DNA of 37,308 nucleotides from an uncultured Lentisphaerota bacterium (GCA_903912445.1 CAIWHP010000169.1:1-37308); one strand, 5' to 3'. Shown: positions 8,143-16,613, counted from the first letter of the stretch. Program-made: numbers and translations. Notes: generated from the sequence alone by a model not told the origin.

Positions 8143-10494
8143 TCATAACGCAGGTTTCAGGCCTTCCCACTTCACGGTCCACGAGCCGTCGTCGGGGAAG
8201 CCGGGGGCGTGCTTCTGCTGCGCGCGACTTGCCCCGGCGGAGTCTCCTGACGAAGCCGGGTCCCAGCCGGCGGCCATCAGGGCGATGGCGTAGAGCAGAC
8301 CGCCGTTGCCGGGCAGGTAGGGGCAGGGGCCGCCGAGGTTGATACCGCGCTCGTCGAAGCGGTTGCGCGCCGTGTCTTTGAGCAGCGCCTCGACGGCGAT
8401 GCGCGGCTCGCCGACGCGCGCAGCGGCCATCGCCATCCACGGACAATCCCAGCCCCAGGTGCGCTCCCATTTCCACGTCTCCCACACCTTGAGCACGGTG
8501 CGGTGCGCCGTCGCTGCGTCCACGCCCTCCATCGGCGGCAACATGCCGAGTACGCCGACGGGATCGGGATGTTCATAGTTGCGCTGCGTATAGGTGTTGA
8601 ACCATTCGGCGGAGTGGACGAAGACGCCGTTGCTCTCCGGCAGCGGCGCGAGGTGCTTGCGCACGTCGTCCCACTGCGGCTCGCGCGGTAGGTCGAGCCG
8701 CTCGCGCCAGCGCTGCGCGGCGTCCAGTCCCCAGCGCCAGTAGGCGAGATCGAAGACCGTGTCGCGGGTGATGCCCTGCTCGCTCGGCGGCATCGCGGGG
8801 CTGAGATGATAGAGCCCGGTGGCGGCGTCGCGCGTGGGATAATCGGCCATGTGTTCGGCGGTGCCGAAGACGACGTCGCGCCATTGCTCCAGCGTGGCGC
8901 GCGTCGGGTGCAGGCGATAGTCCAGCTCCGCGAAGAAGAGCGGATGCGGCTGCTTCCAGAGCAGCACCTGGTTGCCGACCCACGGCGCGCTTCGGCCTTC
9001 CGGCCCGACGGACTTGGGCCACTTCAGTCCCTTGTAGCCGAGCTGCTCCGCGAGGGCGCGCGCCGCAGGCGTGAAGCGCTGATAGCAGGCGAGAGCGTTC
9101 GTCGCGCGGTCCCAGCGGTCCCACAGAGCGAAATGTGCCAGGTGCCACCAGACCATCTCCATGTGGAATTGGCCGCGCCACGAATCAATGCCGAGCAGGG
9201 CGGTCTCCGCCGGCGGCCAGCTGCCCGAGGACATCGCCGCGGTGTGGTATTGCGAAAGCACCACGCGCCGCTCCAACTCGCGCCAACGCGGGTCCTTGCT
9301 GCCGGACAGATCCAGCGCACCGCCGGTGGTCCAGAAGGCTTTCCAAACCTTGGAATTTTCGGCAAAAACTTTTCCAATGCCTGGAAACTCCGCCGTCACC
9401 GGTGCGGCGGCAAAGGCGCAGGCGAATTCCAGCCGGTTCGTGCCGGCGGTGACGAGTTTGAACTCGTGCGGGGTGGGGCGCGGCGTGATGGCGAACGTTG
9501 CGCCGTCGTTGACAACAACGGATTCCTCGCGACCGTTAGTTTCGATGGTCAGCTTGAGCTGCTTGGCCTGACGCGGCAGCGGATCGCCGAGCCAGCCATG
9601 GTTGGGCGTGAGGGAGAGTTTCCCGTCGCGAATTTTGGCGAGGACTTTATCCGTCACATCGAGCCACGCGTCCTTGCCACCGTAGAGCGCCTTCTTGATG
9701 ACCATCTTCCGGTTCGGCGCGTTCGTCGGCGCCACAAGCTGCGCGCCTTTCGACCAGGATAGCCGGACGTGATAGCGAGTGTCATCGAGGTGGCGCGCGA
9801 AATCGGCACAACGCTCGCCGGTGCGCGTCAGTTTCGTTGCGTGCTGCTCCGGCTGCGTCCAGTCGCCGACCCACGGCTCGCTCTTGATCGAGGCATAGGG
9901 GAAGTCGAGCGTCACGAGGAGCCCGCCGCGCGCGAGCAGCGGCGACTCGACCCGCACGGCGACGGCATCGCGCTGTGGATCAACGCAGGTTTCGACACGC
10001 ACCGGCTGGCCGGCGACTTCGAACTGTGCGGTCTGGGTGCCGCTCCAGAGGTCGAGCGTGCGTTTGGCGGCGCTGATTTCGTTGGTAGCCAGCGCACGGC
10101 CATCGGCGTGGCAGAAGCGCAGGCGGCCCAGGTTCAGGCGATGCGGATTGTCGAACATCCACTTGCGGATGGCGGCGGTGTCCTTGGGGAAGCTGTCGCC
10201 GCCGGTGTTGCGCCCCAGCTGGAACGTGCCGGTCGGCGGGACGCGGTCGGGCGTCCAGCCTGCCGGCAGCGGGAACGAGTGCCAGCCCCAGTGCGCCATC
10301 GCATTGCCCGCGAACGTCTGCAGGCCGGTCGCGTCGGCCGTGAAACAGAACTCGCCGTTGCCGAGCGGCAGCGTCGTCGCGAGCGTATTGCACTCGAGGT
10401 TGTGCCGCGTCACCAGCGCGTGGCGGTCGATCGGTTCGGTCGCGCCGGCCGACACGGCTGCGCACAGTGCCGCACCCAGTAGAATTGTTTTCAT
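8143..10494 (-). CDS. exported glycoside hydrolase-like protein, (alpha/alpha)6-barrel type
   Basis: This 783-residue protein has a signal peptide (MKTILLGAALCAAVSAGA). The N-terminal 250 residues (LPLGNGEFCFTADATGLQTF and onward) resemble the beta-sandwich of GH65/GH95-like enzymes. A DVT-containing insert follows near residues 285-350. Then comes a helical barrel with SGSKDPRWRELERRVVLSQY, GQFHMEMVWWHLAHFALW and FDLAYWRWGLDAA. The set of motifs matches an uncharacterised glycosidase-like family common in Verrucomicrobia; I cannot assign a GH number with certainty. The ATG at 10494 directly precedes the signal peptide and has AGGG 8 nt upstream. A plausible promoter (TCGACA, 16 nt, TATCCT) gives a leader of about 20 nt. 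The gene is divergent from the pectate lyase gene. A paired TTCCAA/TTGGAA palindrome lies inside the frame at 9341-9386. Confidence 0.7.
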   Translation of the reverse strand: MKTILLGAALCAAVSAGATEPIDRHALVTRHNLECNTLATTLPLGNGEFCFTADATGLQTFAGNAMAHWGWHSFPLPAGWTPDRVPPTGTFQLGRNTGGDSFPKDTAAIRKWMFDNPHRLNLGRLRFCHADGRALATNEISAAKRTLDLWSGTQTAQFEVAGQPVRVETCVDPQRDAVAVRVESPLLARGGLLVTLDFPYASIKSEPWVGDWTQPEQHATKLTRTGERCADFARHLDDTRYHVRLSWSKGAQLVAPTNAPNRKMVIKKALYGGKDAWLDVTDKVLAKIRDGKLSLTPNHGWLGDPLPRQAKQLKLTIETNGREESVVVNDGATFAITPRPTPHEFKLVTAGTNRLEFACAFAAAPVTAEFPGIGKVFAENSKVWKAFWTTGGALDLSGSKDPRWRELERRVVLSQYHTAAMSSGSWPPAETALLGIDSWRGQFHMEMVWWHLAHFALWDRWDRATNALACYQRFTPAARALAEQLGYKGLKWPKSVGPEGRSAPWVGNQVLLWKQPHPLFFAELDYRLHPTRATLEQWRDVVFGTAEHMADYPTRDAATGLYHLSPAMPPSEQGITRDTVFDLAYWRWGLDAAQRWRERLDLPREPQWDDVRKHLAPLPESNGVFVHSAEWFNTYTQRNYEHPDPVGVLGMLPPMEGVDAATAHRTVLKVWETWKWERTWGWDCPWMAMAAARVGEPRIAVEALLKDTARNRFDERGINLGGPCPYLPGNGGLLYAIALMAAGWDPASSGDSAGASRAQQKHAPGFPDDGSWTVKWEGLKPAL
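9341..9386. repeat. paired 15-bp palindrome (copy A, inside a coding region)
   Basis: TTCCAAACCTTGGAA at 9341-9355 and TTCCAATGCCTGGAA at 9372-9386 have centres 31 bp apart. On the coding strand they encode the segment GIGKVFAENSKVWKAFW of the glycosidase-like protein. The same paired arrangement occurs in non-coding DNA at 10552-10598, 15688-15734 and 28942-28987. Confidence 0.7.
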
Positions 10495-10551
10495 GCGTTC
10501 ATCCCTGCGAAAGGTGCGCAAGGATAGCGGCCGTGCCCGCGCTGTCGAGCC

Positions 10552-10598
10552 TGCAGGATCTTGGAAAATACGGCTTGCGCTTTGTTCCAGCCTTGGAA
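10552..10598. repeat. paired palindrome (copy D, one site degenerate)
   Basis: The second site is TTCCAGCCTTGGAA at 10585-10598. At the expected distance upstream only the right arm TTGGAA (10561-10566) is kept; the left arm is degenerate. Half-site and palindrome are about 32 bp apart. The element lies between the divergent starts of the glycosidase-like gene (10494) and the pectate lyase gene (10634), so it could serve both. Confidence 0.5.
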
Positions 10599-10633
10599 AA
10601 GCTGCCGGTGATGGCACACCATGGAGCACGCTT

Positions 10634-11677
10634 ATGAATTTTCGGGTGATTGTTTTTGCGTTGATGTTGGCTGGCGCGGCACAGGCGGAGGGGCCCGGGC
10701 CGTATTTGAGGAAGAAGGCCGGCTGGTTCTCGGGCGCCGAGGCCAGGCAGGTTGCCGCGCACATCCTGTCGTGGCAGAGCGACCTTGGCGGCTGGCCGAA
10801 GAACGAGGATACGACGAAACCGTTCACCGGCGACCGCGCGGCACTGAAGCCGACGTTCGACAATGGCGCGACGACCGGCGAACTACGGTTCCTGGCGCAC
10901 ATCTTTGGCGCGACGAAGGAAGCCCGCTATCGCGTGGCGGTCGAGAAGGGCATCGACCATATCCTCAAGGCGCAGTATCCGAACGGCGGCTGGCCGCAGT
11001 ACTATCCGCCGCCGAAGAGTTACAACCGCTATGTCACGTTCAACGATAACGCCATGGCCCGGCTGATGACTTTTTTGCGTGAAACCTACTCGGCGGAGCT
11101 GTTTGCGTTTCTCGACGATGCGCGCAAGCAGGCCGCACACGCGGCGTTTGAGCGCGGCGTGGCGTGCATCCTGAAATGCCAGATCAAGGTGGATGGCAAG
11201 CTGACGGCCTGGTGCGCGCAGCACGACGAGGTGACGCTCGAGCCGCGGCCGGCGCGGAAATATGAGCTGGTCTCTTTGAGCGGCGCGGAGTCGGTCGGCA
11301 TCGTGCGCCTGCTGTTGAGCCTCGACCGGCCCGGCCCGGAAATCGTGCAAGCGGTCGAGGGTGCGGTGGCGTGGTTCGAAAGCGCCAAGCTCAAGGGCCT
11401 CAAGGAAGTCGTGGTTGAGGACAAGAACGGACCGCAAGGGAAGGACAAGCGCGTCATCGCCGACGCCTCCGCGCCGCCGCTCTGGGCCCGCTTCTATGAG
11501 ATCGGGACGAACCGCCCGATCTTCTGCGACCGCGACGGCGTGGCGAAGCGCCAGCTCAGCGAGATCGGCTACGAGCGGCGCAACGGCTACGGCTGGTACG
11601 GGAACTGGCCCGCCGCGGTGCTGGAGAAGGATTATCCGGCGTGGAAACAGAAATGGGGCGGAAGCGGTCGGGAATAA
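10634..11677 (+). CDS. pectate lyase, PL10 (PelA/Pel-15E type)
   Basis: This 347-residue secreted enzyme should cleave de-esterified pectin (polygalacturonate) by calcium-dependent beta-elimination. The signal peptide is MNFRVIVFALMLAGAAQA. The PL10 pattern is plain: GGWPKN near residue 54, TFDNGATT near 76, NGGWPQYYPPPKSYNRYVTF near 118 with FNDNAM directly after it, and an (alpha/alpha) toroid of normal family length. The frame is open much further upstream, but GGAG at 10623-10626 with 7-nt spacing and the signal peptide fix the start at 10634. The TTCCAA/TTGGAA palindrome pair lies 36-82 bp upstream. Together with the GH51 arabinofuranosidase this points to use of plant cell-wall pectin. 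Confidence 0.88.
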   Translation: MNFRVIVFALMLAGAAQAEGPGPYLRKKAGWFSGAEARQVAAHILSWQSDLGGWPKNEDTTKPFTGDRAALKPTFDNGATTGELRFLAHIFGATKEARYRVAVEKGIDHILKAQYPNGGWPQYYPPPKSYNRYVTFNDNAMARLMTFLRETYSAELFAFLDDARKQAAHAAFERGVACILKCQIKVDGKLTAWCAQHDEVTLEPRPARKYELVSLSGAESVGIVRLLLSLDRPGPEIVQAVEGAVAWFESAKLKGLKEVVVEDKNGPQGKDKRVIADASAPPLWARFYEIGTNRPIFCDRDGVAKRQLSEIGYERRNGYGWYGNWPAAVLEKDYPAWKQKWGGSGRE

Positions 11678-11950
11678 ACATCGAACATCGAACACTGAAC
11701 ATCCAACATCGAACGAAGCGGGTTTGGCTTGGAATGACTGGTGTTTTTCCGGGTCGTGTTTGAGTGCGCTGCTGTAGCGGCGGCCTGTGGCCGCCGTCGG
11801 TAAGCCGCTATGTTCTGTTCGGCGCTGCACGGCCGCGTGGTCGCCCGGGCGGGCGAATGTCGTGCTGCCTAGCGTTTTCGCGACACCGCCCGCAGGCTGT
11901 TCGCTGTTGAATGTTCGCTGTTGGGCGTTCGATGTTCGTTCGACGAAGGC
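11676..11950. repeat. non-coding island with AACATCGAAC arrays in inverted orientation
   Basis: The 326-bp gap between the pectate lyase gene and folD holds no gene. It begins with degenerate tandem units of AACATCGAAC/AACACTGAAC (11676-11716) and ends with the same type of unit in reverse orientation (GTTCGATGTTC and relatives, 11899-11945). In between is a non-coding core with a strong hairpin at 11778-11796. This kind of roughly 7-10-nt degenerate array is familiar from Verrucomicrobia-like genomes. The inverted pair could allow a large stem. Confidence 0.6.
11778..11796. repeat. short GC-rich hairpin after CTGTAG
   Basis: CGGCGGCC (11778-11785), loop TGT and GGCCGCCG (11789-11796) form a perfect 8-bp stem preceded by CTGTAG. 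No T-run follows, so it is not a typical intrinsic terminator. Related hairpins occur at 33078-33094 and 33127-33145 with different stem sequences. Confidence 0.5.
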
Positions 11951-12003
11951 TTGAGCCGGAGCCGCCGAGCCGCTACAGTCCGCGGCGCAACCACGGGAGC
12001 AAC

Positions 12004-12888
12004 ATGACAGCAAAAATTTTGGACGGCAAACTGATCGCGCAACAGATGCGCGCGGAAATCAAAGAGGCGGCGGACGGGTTGAAGGCGCGCGGCGTGACGC
12101 CGGGCCTCGGCGTGCTGCTGGTGGGCGACAACCCCGCCTCGCGTTCCTACGTGACGGCGAAGGAAAAGGCCCTGGCCGAGGCGGGGATGTATTCCGATGA
12201 GGTCCGGCTTCCGGCGACGGCGACCAAGGACGAGATCCTCGGCGTCGTGCATGCGTTCAACGCGAATCCGCAGATTCACGGCATCCTCGTCCAGCTTCCG
12301 CTGCCGGATTCCAAGATGGAGTCGGCGGTGATCGAGGCGATCGATCCGGCCAAGGACGTGGACGGCTTCCATCCGGTCAGCGTCGGCAAGATGATGCTCG
12401 GCCTGCCGACCTTCCTGCCCTGCACGCCGCACGGCATCCTGCATATCCTCAAGCGCTCGGGCTACTCGACCGATGGCGCGCACGTCGTCGTCGTCGGCCG
12501 CAGCAACATCGTCGGCCGCCCGCTGGTGAACATGCTCAGCCTGAAGAACGCACTCGGCAACGCGACGGTGACCATGTGCCACACGCGGACGAAGGACGTC
12601 GGCCACTTCACGCGGCAGGCCGACATCATCGTCGCCGCCGCGGGCAAGCCGCACACGATCACCGCCGACATGGTGCGCGAGGGCGCCGTGGTGATCGATG
12701 TCGGCGTCAACCGCGTCAGCGACCCGACGGCGAAGACCGGGTACCGGTTGGTCGGCGACGTGGACTTTGCGCCGGTCGCGGCCAAGGCGGCGGCGATCAC
12801 GCCCGTCCCCGGCGGCGTCGGGCCGATGACGATCACGATGCTGCTGTTCAACACGCTCGAGTCCGCGCGTCGCGTCGCGGGCGGTTGA
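12004..12888 (+). CDS. folD: bifunctional methylenetetrahydrofolate dehydrogenase / methenyltetrahydrofolate cyclohydrolase
   Basis: This 294-residue cytosolic enzyme interconverts 5,10-methylene-THF, 5,10-methenyl-THF and 10-formyl-THF using NADP. The catalytic lysine is in YVTAKEKA (K53). The conserved blocks IHGILVQLPLP (91-101), KDVDGF (117-122), the NADP-binding GRSNIVGRP (165-173) and the C-terminal GGVGPMTITMLLFNT are intact. Length is normal for the family. The ATG at 12004 is preceded by GGGAG with a 5-nt spacer; an earlier in-frame opening at 11911 lies in repeat DNA and is unlikely. The permease gene follows after 9 bp, so the two are probably cotranscribed. Confidence 0.96.
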   Translation: MTAKILDGKLIAQQMRAEIKEAADGLKARGVTPGLGVLLVGDNPASRSYVTAKEKALAEAGMYSDEVRLPATATKDEILGVVHAFNANPQIHGILVQLPLPDSKMESAVIEAIDPAKDVDGFHPVSVGKMMLGLPTFLPCTPHGILHILKRSGYSTDGAHVVVVGRSNIVGRPLVNMLSLKNALGNATVTMCHTRTKDVGHFTRQADIIVAAAGKPHTITADMVREGAVVIDVGVNRVSDPTAKTGYRLVGDVDFAPVAAKAAAITPVPGGVGPMTITMLLFNTLESARRVAGG

Positions 12889-12897
12889 GGGCCAGCC

Positions 12898-14019
12898 GTG
12901 CGCGTCCTCGAACGATATCTGCTGCGGACCTTCTTGGTCACCTTTGCCCTGACGCTCTCGGTCTTCACGTTCGTCATGTGCCTGGGCGCGGTGGTCAAGG
13001 CGATCGACCTGCTCGCCCGCGGCGTCTCTGGCTGGTTCATCCTCAAGGTCTTCTTCTACAACATCCCGTTTCTCCTGACCTTTTCGGTCCCGATGAGCGT
13101 GCTGACCGCGGTGCTGCTGATGTTTGGGCGGCTCTCGTCCGACAACGAGATCAATGCGATGAAGGCCAGCGGGCTGAGCCTTTGGCAGATCGCCACGCCG
13201 GTCATCCTCGCCTCCGTCTTCCTCTCGCTGTTCTGCCTCGTCGTCAACGGCTCGCTCGCGCCGGCGAGCCACTGGGCCCAGCGCCGCGTCCTGGTCGAGC
13301 TGGGCGTCACCGACCCGCTGAGCCTGCTCGAGGAAGGCCGCTTCACGCGCGACATCCCCGGCTTCCTGATCTACGTGGGCAAGAAGGAGCACAACCATGC
13401 CACCGACGTGCACATCTATGAACTCGGCCCGCAGGGGGTCAAGCACAGCATCCGCGCCAAGAGCGGCAAGTTCGTCGTGGATCACGAGCATCGCAAGATG
13501 CTGGTGACGCTCTACGATGCGCGCGACGAACAGCCGGACCCGAACAATCCCAACAACCTCACGCAGATGAAGGGCGGCACGGGCAGCGTGGCCGAACTGC
13601 CGATCGACCTCAAGGACGTCATGCAGCGCGGCACCGTCAAGAAGAAGGCGCCCGACATGACCTATGGCGAGGTGCTCGAGGCCATCCGCGACGTGCGGCA
13701 GGCCTATCCCGGCGTCAAGGAGGAGGACCTCGCCGTCATCCGCATGAAGCTGGTCGTGGATGCCAACCAGCGGCTCGCCCTCGCGCTGTCGTGCTTCGCC
13801 TTCACCCTGCTGGGGATTCCGCTCGGCATGAAGAGCCATCGCAAGGAGACCTCGATCGGCTTTGGCATCAGCATCCTGCTCGTGTTCTTTTTCTATTTCT
13901 TCATCATCATTGCCGACAGCCTCGTCGGCCATCCCCAACTCCGGCCCGACCTGATCATCTGGATCCCCATCCTGGCTTGCGAGCTCATCGGCTTCGTCCT
14001 CCTCAAGCGTATGGCCTGA
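12898..14019 (+). CDS. LptF/LptG-type permease (YjgP/YjgQ family)
   Basis: This 373-residue inner-membrane protein of the LptF/LptG family would be the membrane part of the ABC exporter that extracts lipopolysaccharide and passes it to the LptC/A/D bridge. It starts with the family signature LERYLLRTFLVTFALT. Transmembrane segments lie near residues 10-35, 50-75 and 95-120 at the N-terminus and three near 290-370 at the C-terminus. Between them lies a beta-jellyroll periplasmic domain (about 130-260) of usual size. The start is GTG at 12898, with GAGG overlapping the folD stop as ribosome site. Only one copy is present here, while the transporter normally needs an LptF and an LptG; the partner may lie elsewhere. 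It implies a Gram-negative envelope. Confidence 0.9.
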   Translation: MRVLERYLLRTFLVTFALTLSVFTFVMCLGAVVKAIDLLARGVSGWFILKVFFYNIPFLLTFSVPMSVLTAVLLMFGRLSSDNEINAMKASGLSLWQIATPVILASVFLSLFCLVVNGSLAPASHWAQRRVLVELGVTDPLSLLEEGRFTRDIPGFLIYVGKKEHNHATDVHIYELGPQGVKHSIRAKSGKFVVDHEHRKMLVTLYDARDEQPDPNNPNNLTQMKGGTGSVAELPIDLKDVMQRGTVKKKAPDMTYGEVLEAIRDVRQAYPGVKEEDLAVIRMKLVVDANQRLALALSCFAFTLLGIPLGMKSHRKETSIGFGISILLVFFFYFFIIIADSLVGHPQLRPDLIIWIPILACELIGFVLLKRMA

Positions 14020-14065
14020 TTTTCGCCGCCGCCGGCCCATCCCGTCCGCGGCGGTTGCTCCAGTC

Positions 14066-14095
14066 TCGACTCCGCGGGGGGGGCTGCGGCATATT
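14066..14095 (+). promoter_or_regulatory. candidate leaderless promoter of the FAD oxidase gene
   Basis: TCGACT (14066-14071), an 18-nt spacer including an eight-G run, and CATATT (14090-14095) are followed 6 nt later by the ATG at 14102. No Shine-Dalgarno precedes the ATG. The layout is the same as at 803 and 3955. Confidence 0.45.
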
Positions 14096-14101
14096 CCCGC
14101 C

Positions 14102-15673
14102 ATGCAACCTGATTTTATTTCGACGAACGTGGCGGCGGAGCATCCGGACTTCCTGCGCGACGAGTCGCGGCGCAGCGGCACGGCGGACGCGTTGGCGCAG
14201 CCGCGCACGGAGGCGGAACTGCGCGTGGCCCTGGCGCTGGCGCGCGAGCACGGGTGGGCCGTCACGGTGCAGGGCGGGCGCACCGGCATTGCCGGCGGGG
14301 CGGTGCCGGAGGGCGGGCTGCTCATCAACCTCGGGCGGATGAATCGCGTGCTGGGCCTGCGCCAGGCGGGCGGCGGCTTCGTCGTGGTGGCGCAACCGGG
14401 CGTGGTGCTGCAGGACCTGCGGCGCATGTTGCACGCGCGCGAGTTCGCTGCCGCGGACTGGAGTGCGGAGTCGCTGGCGGCGCTGGCCGCGCTGCGCGCC
14501 GCGCCGCCGCAGGTGTTCCCGCCCGACCCGACGGAGACGACCGCGACGCTCGGCGGCATGGCGGCGTGCAACGCGTCGGGTGCCTGCACCTTCCGCTATG
14601 GTGCGACGCGCCGGCATATCGCCGGGCTGCGGCTGATGCTGCCGGATGGCGACGTGCTCGCGCTGCAACGCGGGGCGGCACGGGCGCAGGGCCGTGCGTT
14701 CGCGCTGGAGACGCAGGCGCACCGCCGGCTCGCCGGGCGCCTGCCGGACTACCGGCTGCCGCAGGTGAAGAACGCCGCCGGCTTCTTCGCCGCCGACGGG
14801 ATGGACCTTGTGGACCTGTTCATCGGCGCGGAAGGCACGCTGGGCATCCTGACGGAACTGGACCTGCAACTGCGGCCGGCGCCGGTCGCCCGCTGGGGGT
14901 TGCTGACGTTTTTCCCCGGGCAGGCCGCGGCGGTCCGGTTCGTCCAGGCGGCGCGCGCGGCCGGCGACGCGCAGCTGGTGGCGCTGGAGTTTTTCGACGC
15001 GCGCGCGCTGGCCCTGCTGCGGCGCGAGCGGGCGCGGATGGCGGCGCTGGGCGCCCTGCCGGAGCTGCCGGCGCACTTCCACACGGCGGTCTATGCCGAA
15101 CTGCATGCGGACGGGGAGGAGGCCGCGGCGGAATCCGCGGCGGCCCTCGCGGCACTGCTGACGGCCAGCGGCGGCAGCGAGGAGGCGTGCTGGCTGGCGA
15201 CGACCGAGCATGACATGGAAAAGTTCAAGGCGTTCCGCCACGCGCTGCCGGAAGCGGTCAACCGCCTGATCGACGAGCGGCGCAAGACCGAGCCGACGCT
15301 GACGAAGCTCGGCACCGACATGGCTGTGCCGGATGCGCACCTCAGCCCGATCCTCGAGCGCTACGAGCGCGATCTCGCGGCGGCGGGGCTGGACTACGTC
15401 ATCTTCGGCCACATCGGCAACAACCACCTGCACGTGAACATCCTGCCGGCCAGCAAGGCGGACTACCAGCGCGGCCGCGAGCTCTACCTGGCCTGGGCGC
15501 GCGACGTGGTGGGGTGGGGCGGGACGGTCGCCGCCGAGCACGGCATCGGCAAGCTCAAGGCGCCGCTGCTGGAGGTCATGTTCGGCGCGGCGGGCATCGC
15601 GGAGATGCGCGCCGTGAAGCGCGTCTTCGACCCCGCAGGCCGGCTCAGCCCCGGCAATCTGTTTGCGCCCTGA
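14102..15673 (+). CDS. FAD-binding oxidase, GlcD / D-lactate dehydrogenase type
   Basis: This 523-residue flavoprotein of the vanillyl-alcohol-oxidase fold oxidises a D-2-hydroxy acid such as D-lactate or glycolate. The FAD-binding domain (residues 30-240) contains VTVQGGRTGIAGGAVPEGG, the pyrophosphate-binding PDPTETTATLGGMAACNASG near 142 and VDLFIGAEGTLGILTELDL near 238. The C-terminal FAD-oxidase_C domain contains KLGTDMAVPD, VIFGHIGNNHLHVN near 435 (metal and substrate histidines) and AAEHGIGKLK, and ends in DPAGRLSPGNLF. There is no iron-sulphur domain, and no GlcE or GlcF partner is nearby, so a stand-alone D-lactate dehydrogenase-like enzyme is more likely than a three-subunit glycolate oxidase. 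The exact substrate cannot be read from sequence alone. Confidence 0.88.
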   Translation: MQPDFISTNVAAEHPDFLRDESRRSGTADALAQPRTEAELRVALALAREHGWAVTVQGGRTGIAGGAVPEGGLLINLGRMNRVLGLRQAGGGFVVVAQPGVVLQDLRRMLHAREFAAADWSAESLAALAALRAAPPQVFPPDPTETTATLGGMAACNASGACTFRYGATRRHIAGLRLMLPDGDVLALQRGAARAQGRAFALETQAHRRLAGRLPDYRLPQVKNAAGFFAADGMDLVDLFIGAEGTLGILTELDLQLRPAPVARWGLLTFFPGQAAAVRFVQAARAAGDAQLVALEFFDARALALLRRERARMAALGALPELPAHFHTAVYAELHADGEEAAAESAAALAALLTASGGSEEACWLATTEHDMEKFKAFRHALPEAVNRLIDERRKTEPTLTKLGTDMAVPDAHLSPILERYERDLAAAGLDYVIFGHIGNNHLHVNILPASKADYQRGRELYLAWARDVVGWGGTVAAEHGIGKLKAPLLEVMFGAAGIAEMRAVKRVFDPAGRLSPGNLFAP

Positions 15674-15687
15674 CCGGCCGCAGTCTT

Positions 15688-15734
15688 TTCCAAACCTTGG
15701 AAGACCTGTGCGCCCGCTTTTCCAAGCGTTGGAA
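15688..15734. repeat. paired 15-bp palindrome (copy B, between convergent genes)
   Basis: TTCCAAACCTTGGAA at 15688-15702 and TTCCAAGCGTTGGAA at 15720-15734 are both perfect palindromes around a 3-nt centre. Their centres are 32 bp apart. They fill the 73-bp gap between the stops of the FAD oxidase gene and the leftward glycosyltransferase gene. Confidence 0.75.
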
Positions 15735-15746
15735 AACGCGGCGCGG

Positions 15747-16568
15747 TCACGCGTCGAGCGTGTCGTCCGCCAGGATGGCGCGGGTGGCGGCGCGTTGCAG
15801 GAACTGGTGCTGGCAATTCTGCGAGCGGCGGTAGGTCCGGTGATCCACGTAGCTGGTGCCGCGCGCGCAGGCGTCCTTGGTTTCCGCGCGCGTGACGGGG
15901 GGGACACCCTGGGTCATCAGCGTGACGGCGCTGGCGTGGAAGAGATACCGCGAGAGGGTGAGGGCGGAGAGGCCGCGGATGCGCTGGCCGGCGCGCACGA
16001 GCTCCTCGTTGACACCGCAGGTGATGTCCAGGCTGTCAATCGTGCTGAAGCGGCACCCGAGCCGGCGGAACGGCGCGGTTTCGTAGAGCGCGCAGAAGGA
16101 GCGCAGCGCCGGCACGCCCGGGGCGAGCTCCCGCGTGCGCAGGTGCTGGAGCAGCGCCGCCGGCAGCCAGAACGGCGTGCGCACCGGCACCCGTTGGTGA
16201 CGCGGCCCGACGGCGGCGTAGCCGGCGTCGGCGATGTCCAACAGGTAGTCCAGCCAGCCGGGATGATGCACATAGGTGTCGGAATGCATCAGCAGAAAAT
16301 AGGGCGTGGTGACGAGCGGCACGGCGGCGTTCAAGGCCTCGAAATGCGCCTTCCAGATGTCGTTGGGCCGGCCGCTGGCGACGAGGTCGATCCAGGGCAC
16401 GGAGCGGAGGTAGTCGAGCGAGGCGTCGCGCGAGCCGTTGTCGAGCACGCGGACCCGACACGGCAGGCGGGTGTATTTGCGGAGCGAGCGCAGGCAGAGC
16501 TTGATGGAGTCCAGTGTCTGGAAATGCGGGATCAGAATGGTGACGGCCGCGTTTTCCTTGGCATCCAT
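15747..16568 (-). CDS. glycosyltransferase family 2
   Basis: This 273-residue protein has a GT-A nucleotide-sugar transferase fold. The N-terminal strand and helix VTILIPHFQTLDSIKLCLRS, the RVLDNGSRDASLDYL block near residue 40 and the metal/nucleotide region LLMHSDTYVHH near residue 93 are typical of family 2 transferases. It has no transmembrane segment, so it probably works at the cytoplasmic face of the membrane. Donor and acceptor are unknown. The ATG at 16568 follows AAAGGA with a spacer of about 10 nt; a longer frame to 16721 has no better start. It is convergent with the FAD oxidase gene and divergent from the GYF_2 gene, with a palindrome in the shared upstream region. Confidence 0.85.
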   Translation of the reverse strand: MDAKENAAVTILIPHFQTLDSIKLCLRSLRKYTRLPCRVRVLDNGSRDASLDYLRSVPWIDLVASGRPNDIWKAHFEALNAAVPLVTTPYFLLMHSDTYVHHPGWLDYLLDIADAGYAAVGPRHQRVPVRTPFWLPAALLQHLRTRELAPGVPALRSFCALYETAPFRRLGCRFSTIDSLDITCGVNEELVRAGQRIRGLSALTLSRYLFHASAVTLMTQGVPPVTRAETKDACARGTSYVDHRTYRRSQNCQHQFLQRAATRAILADDTLDA

Positions 16569-16613
16569 GAACAGGCAATCCTTTCGCCCTGTCAGCATAG
16601 CCAAAGCTGGCGT

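Noticed and set aside
11676-11950. CRISPR array
   Set aside because: The units are short, degenerate and contiguous with no unique spacers of constant length, and no cas gene is present.
11869-14589. 906-codon open frame on the minus strand
   Set aside because: It is antisense to folD, the LptF/LptG gene and the FAD oxidase gene, all with intact motifs; its translation is low-complexity His/Arg/Asp-rich.
15688-15734. Bidirectional intrinsic terminator between convergent genes
   Set aside because: The stems are only 6 bp with AT-rich arms and no proper T-run, and the same element also occurs upstream of genes and inside a gene.
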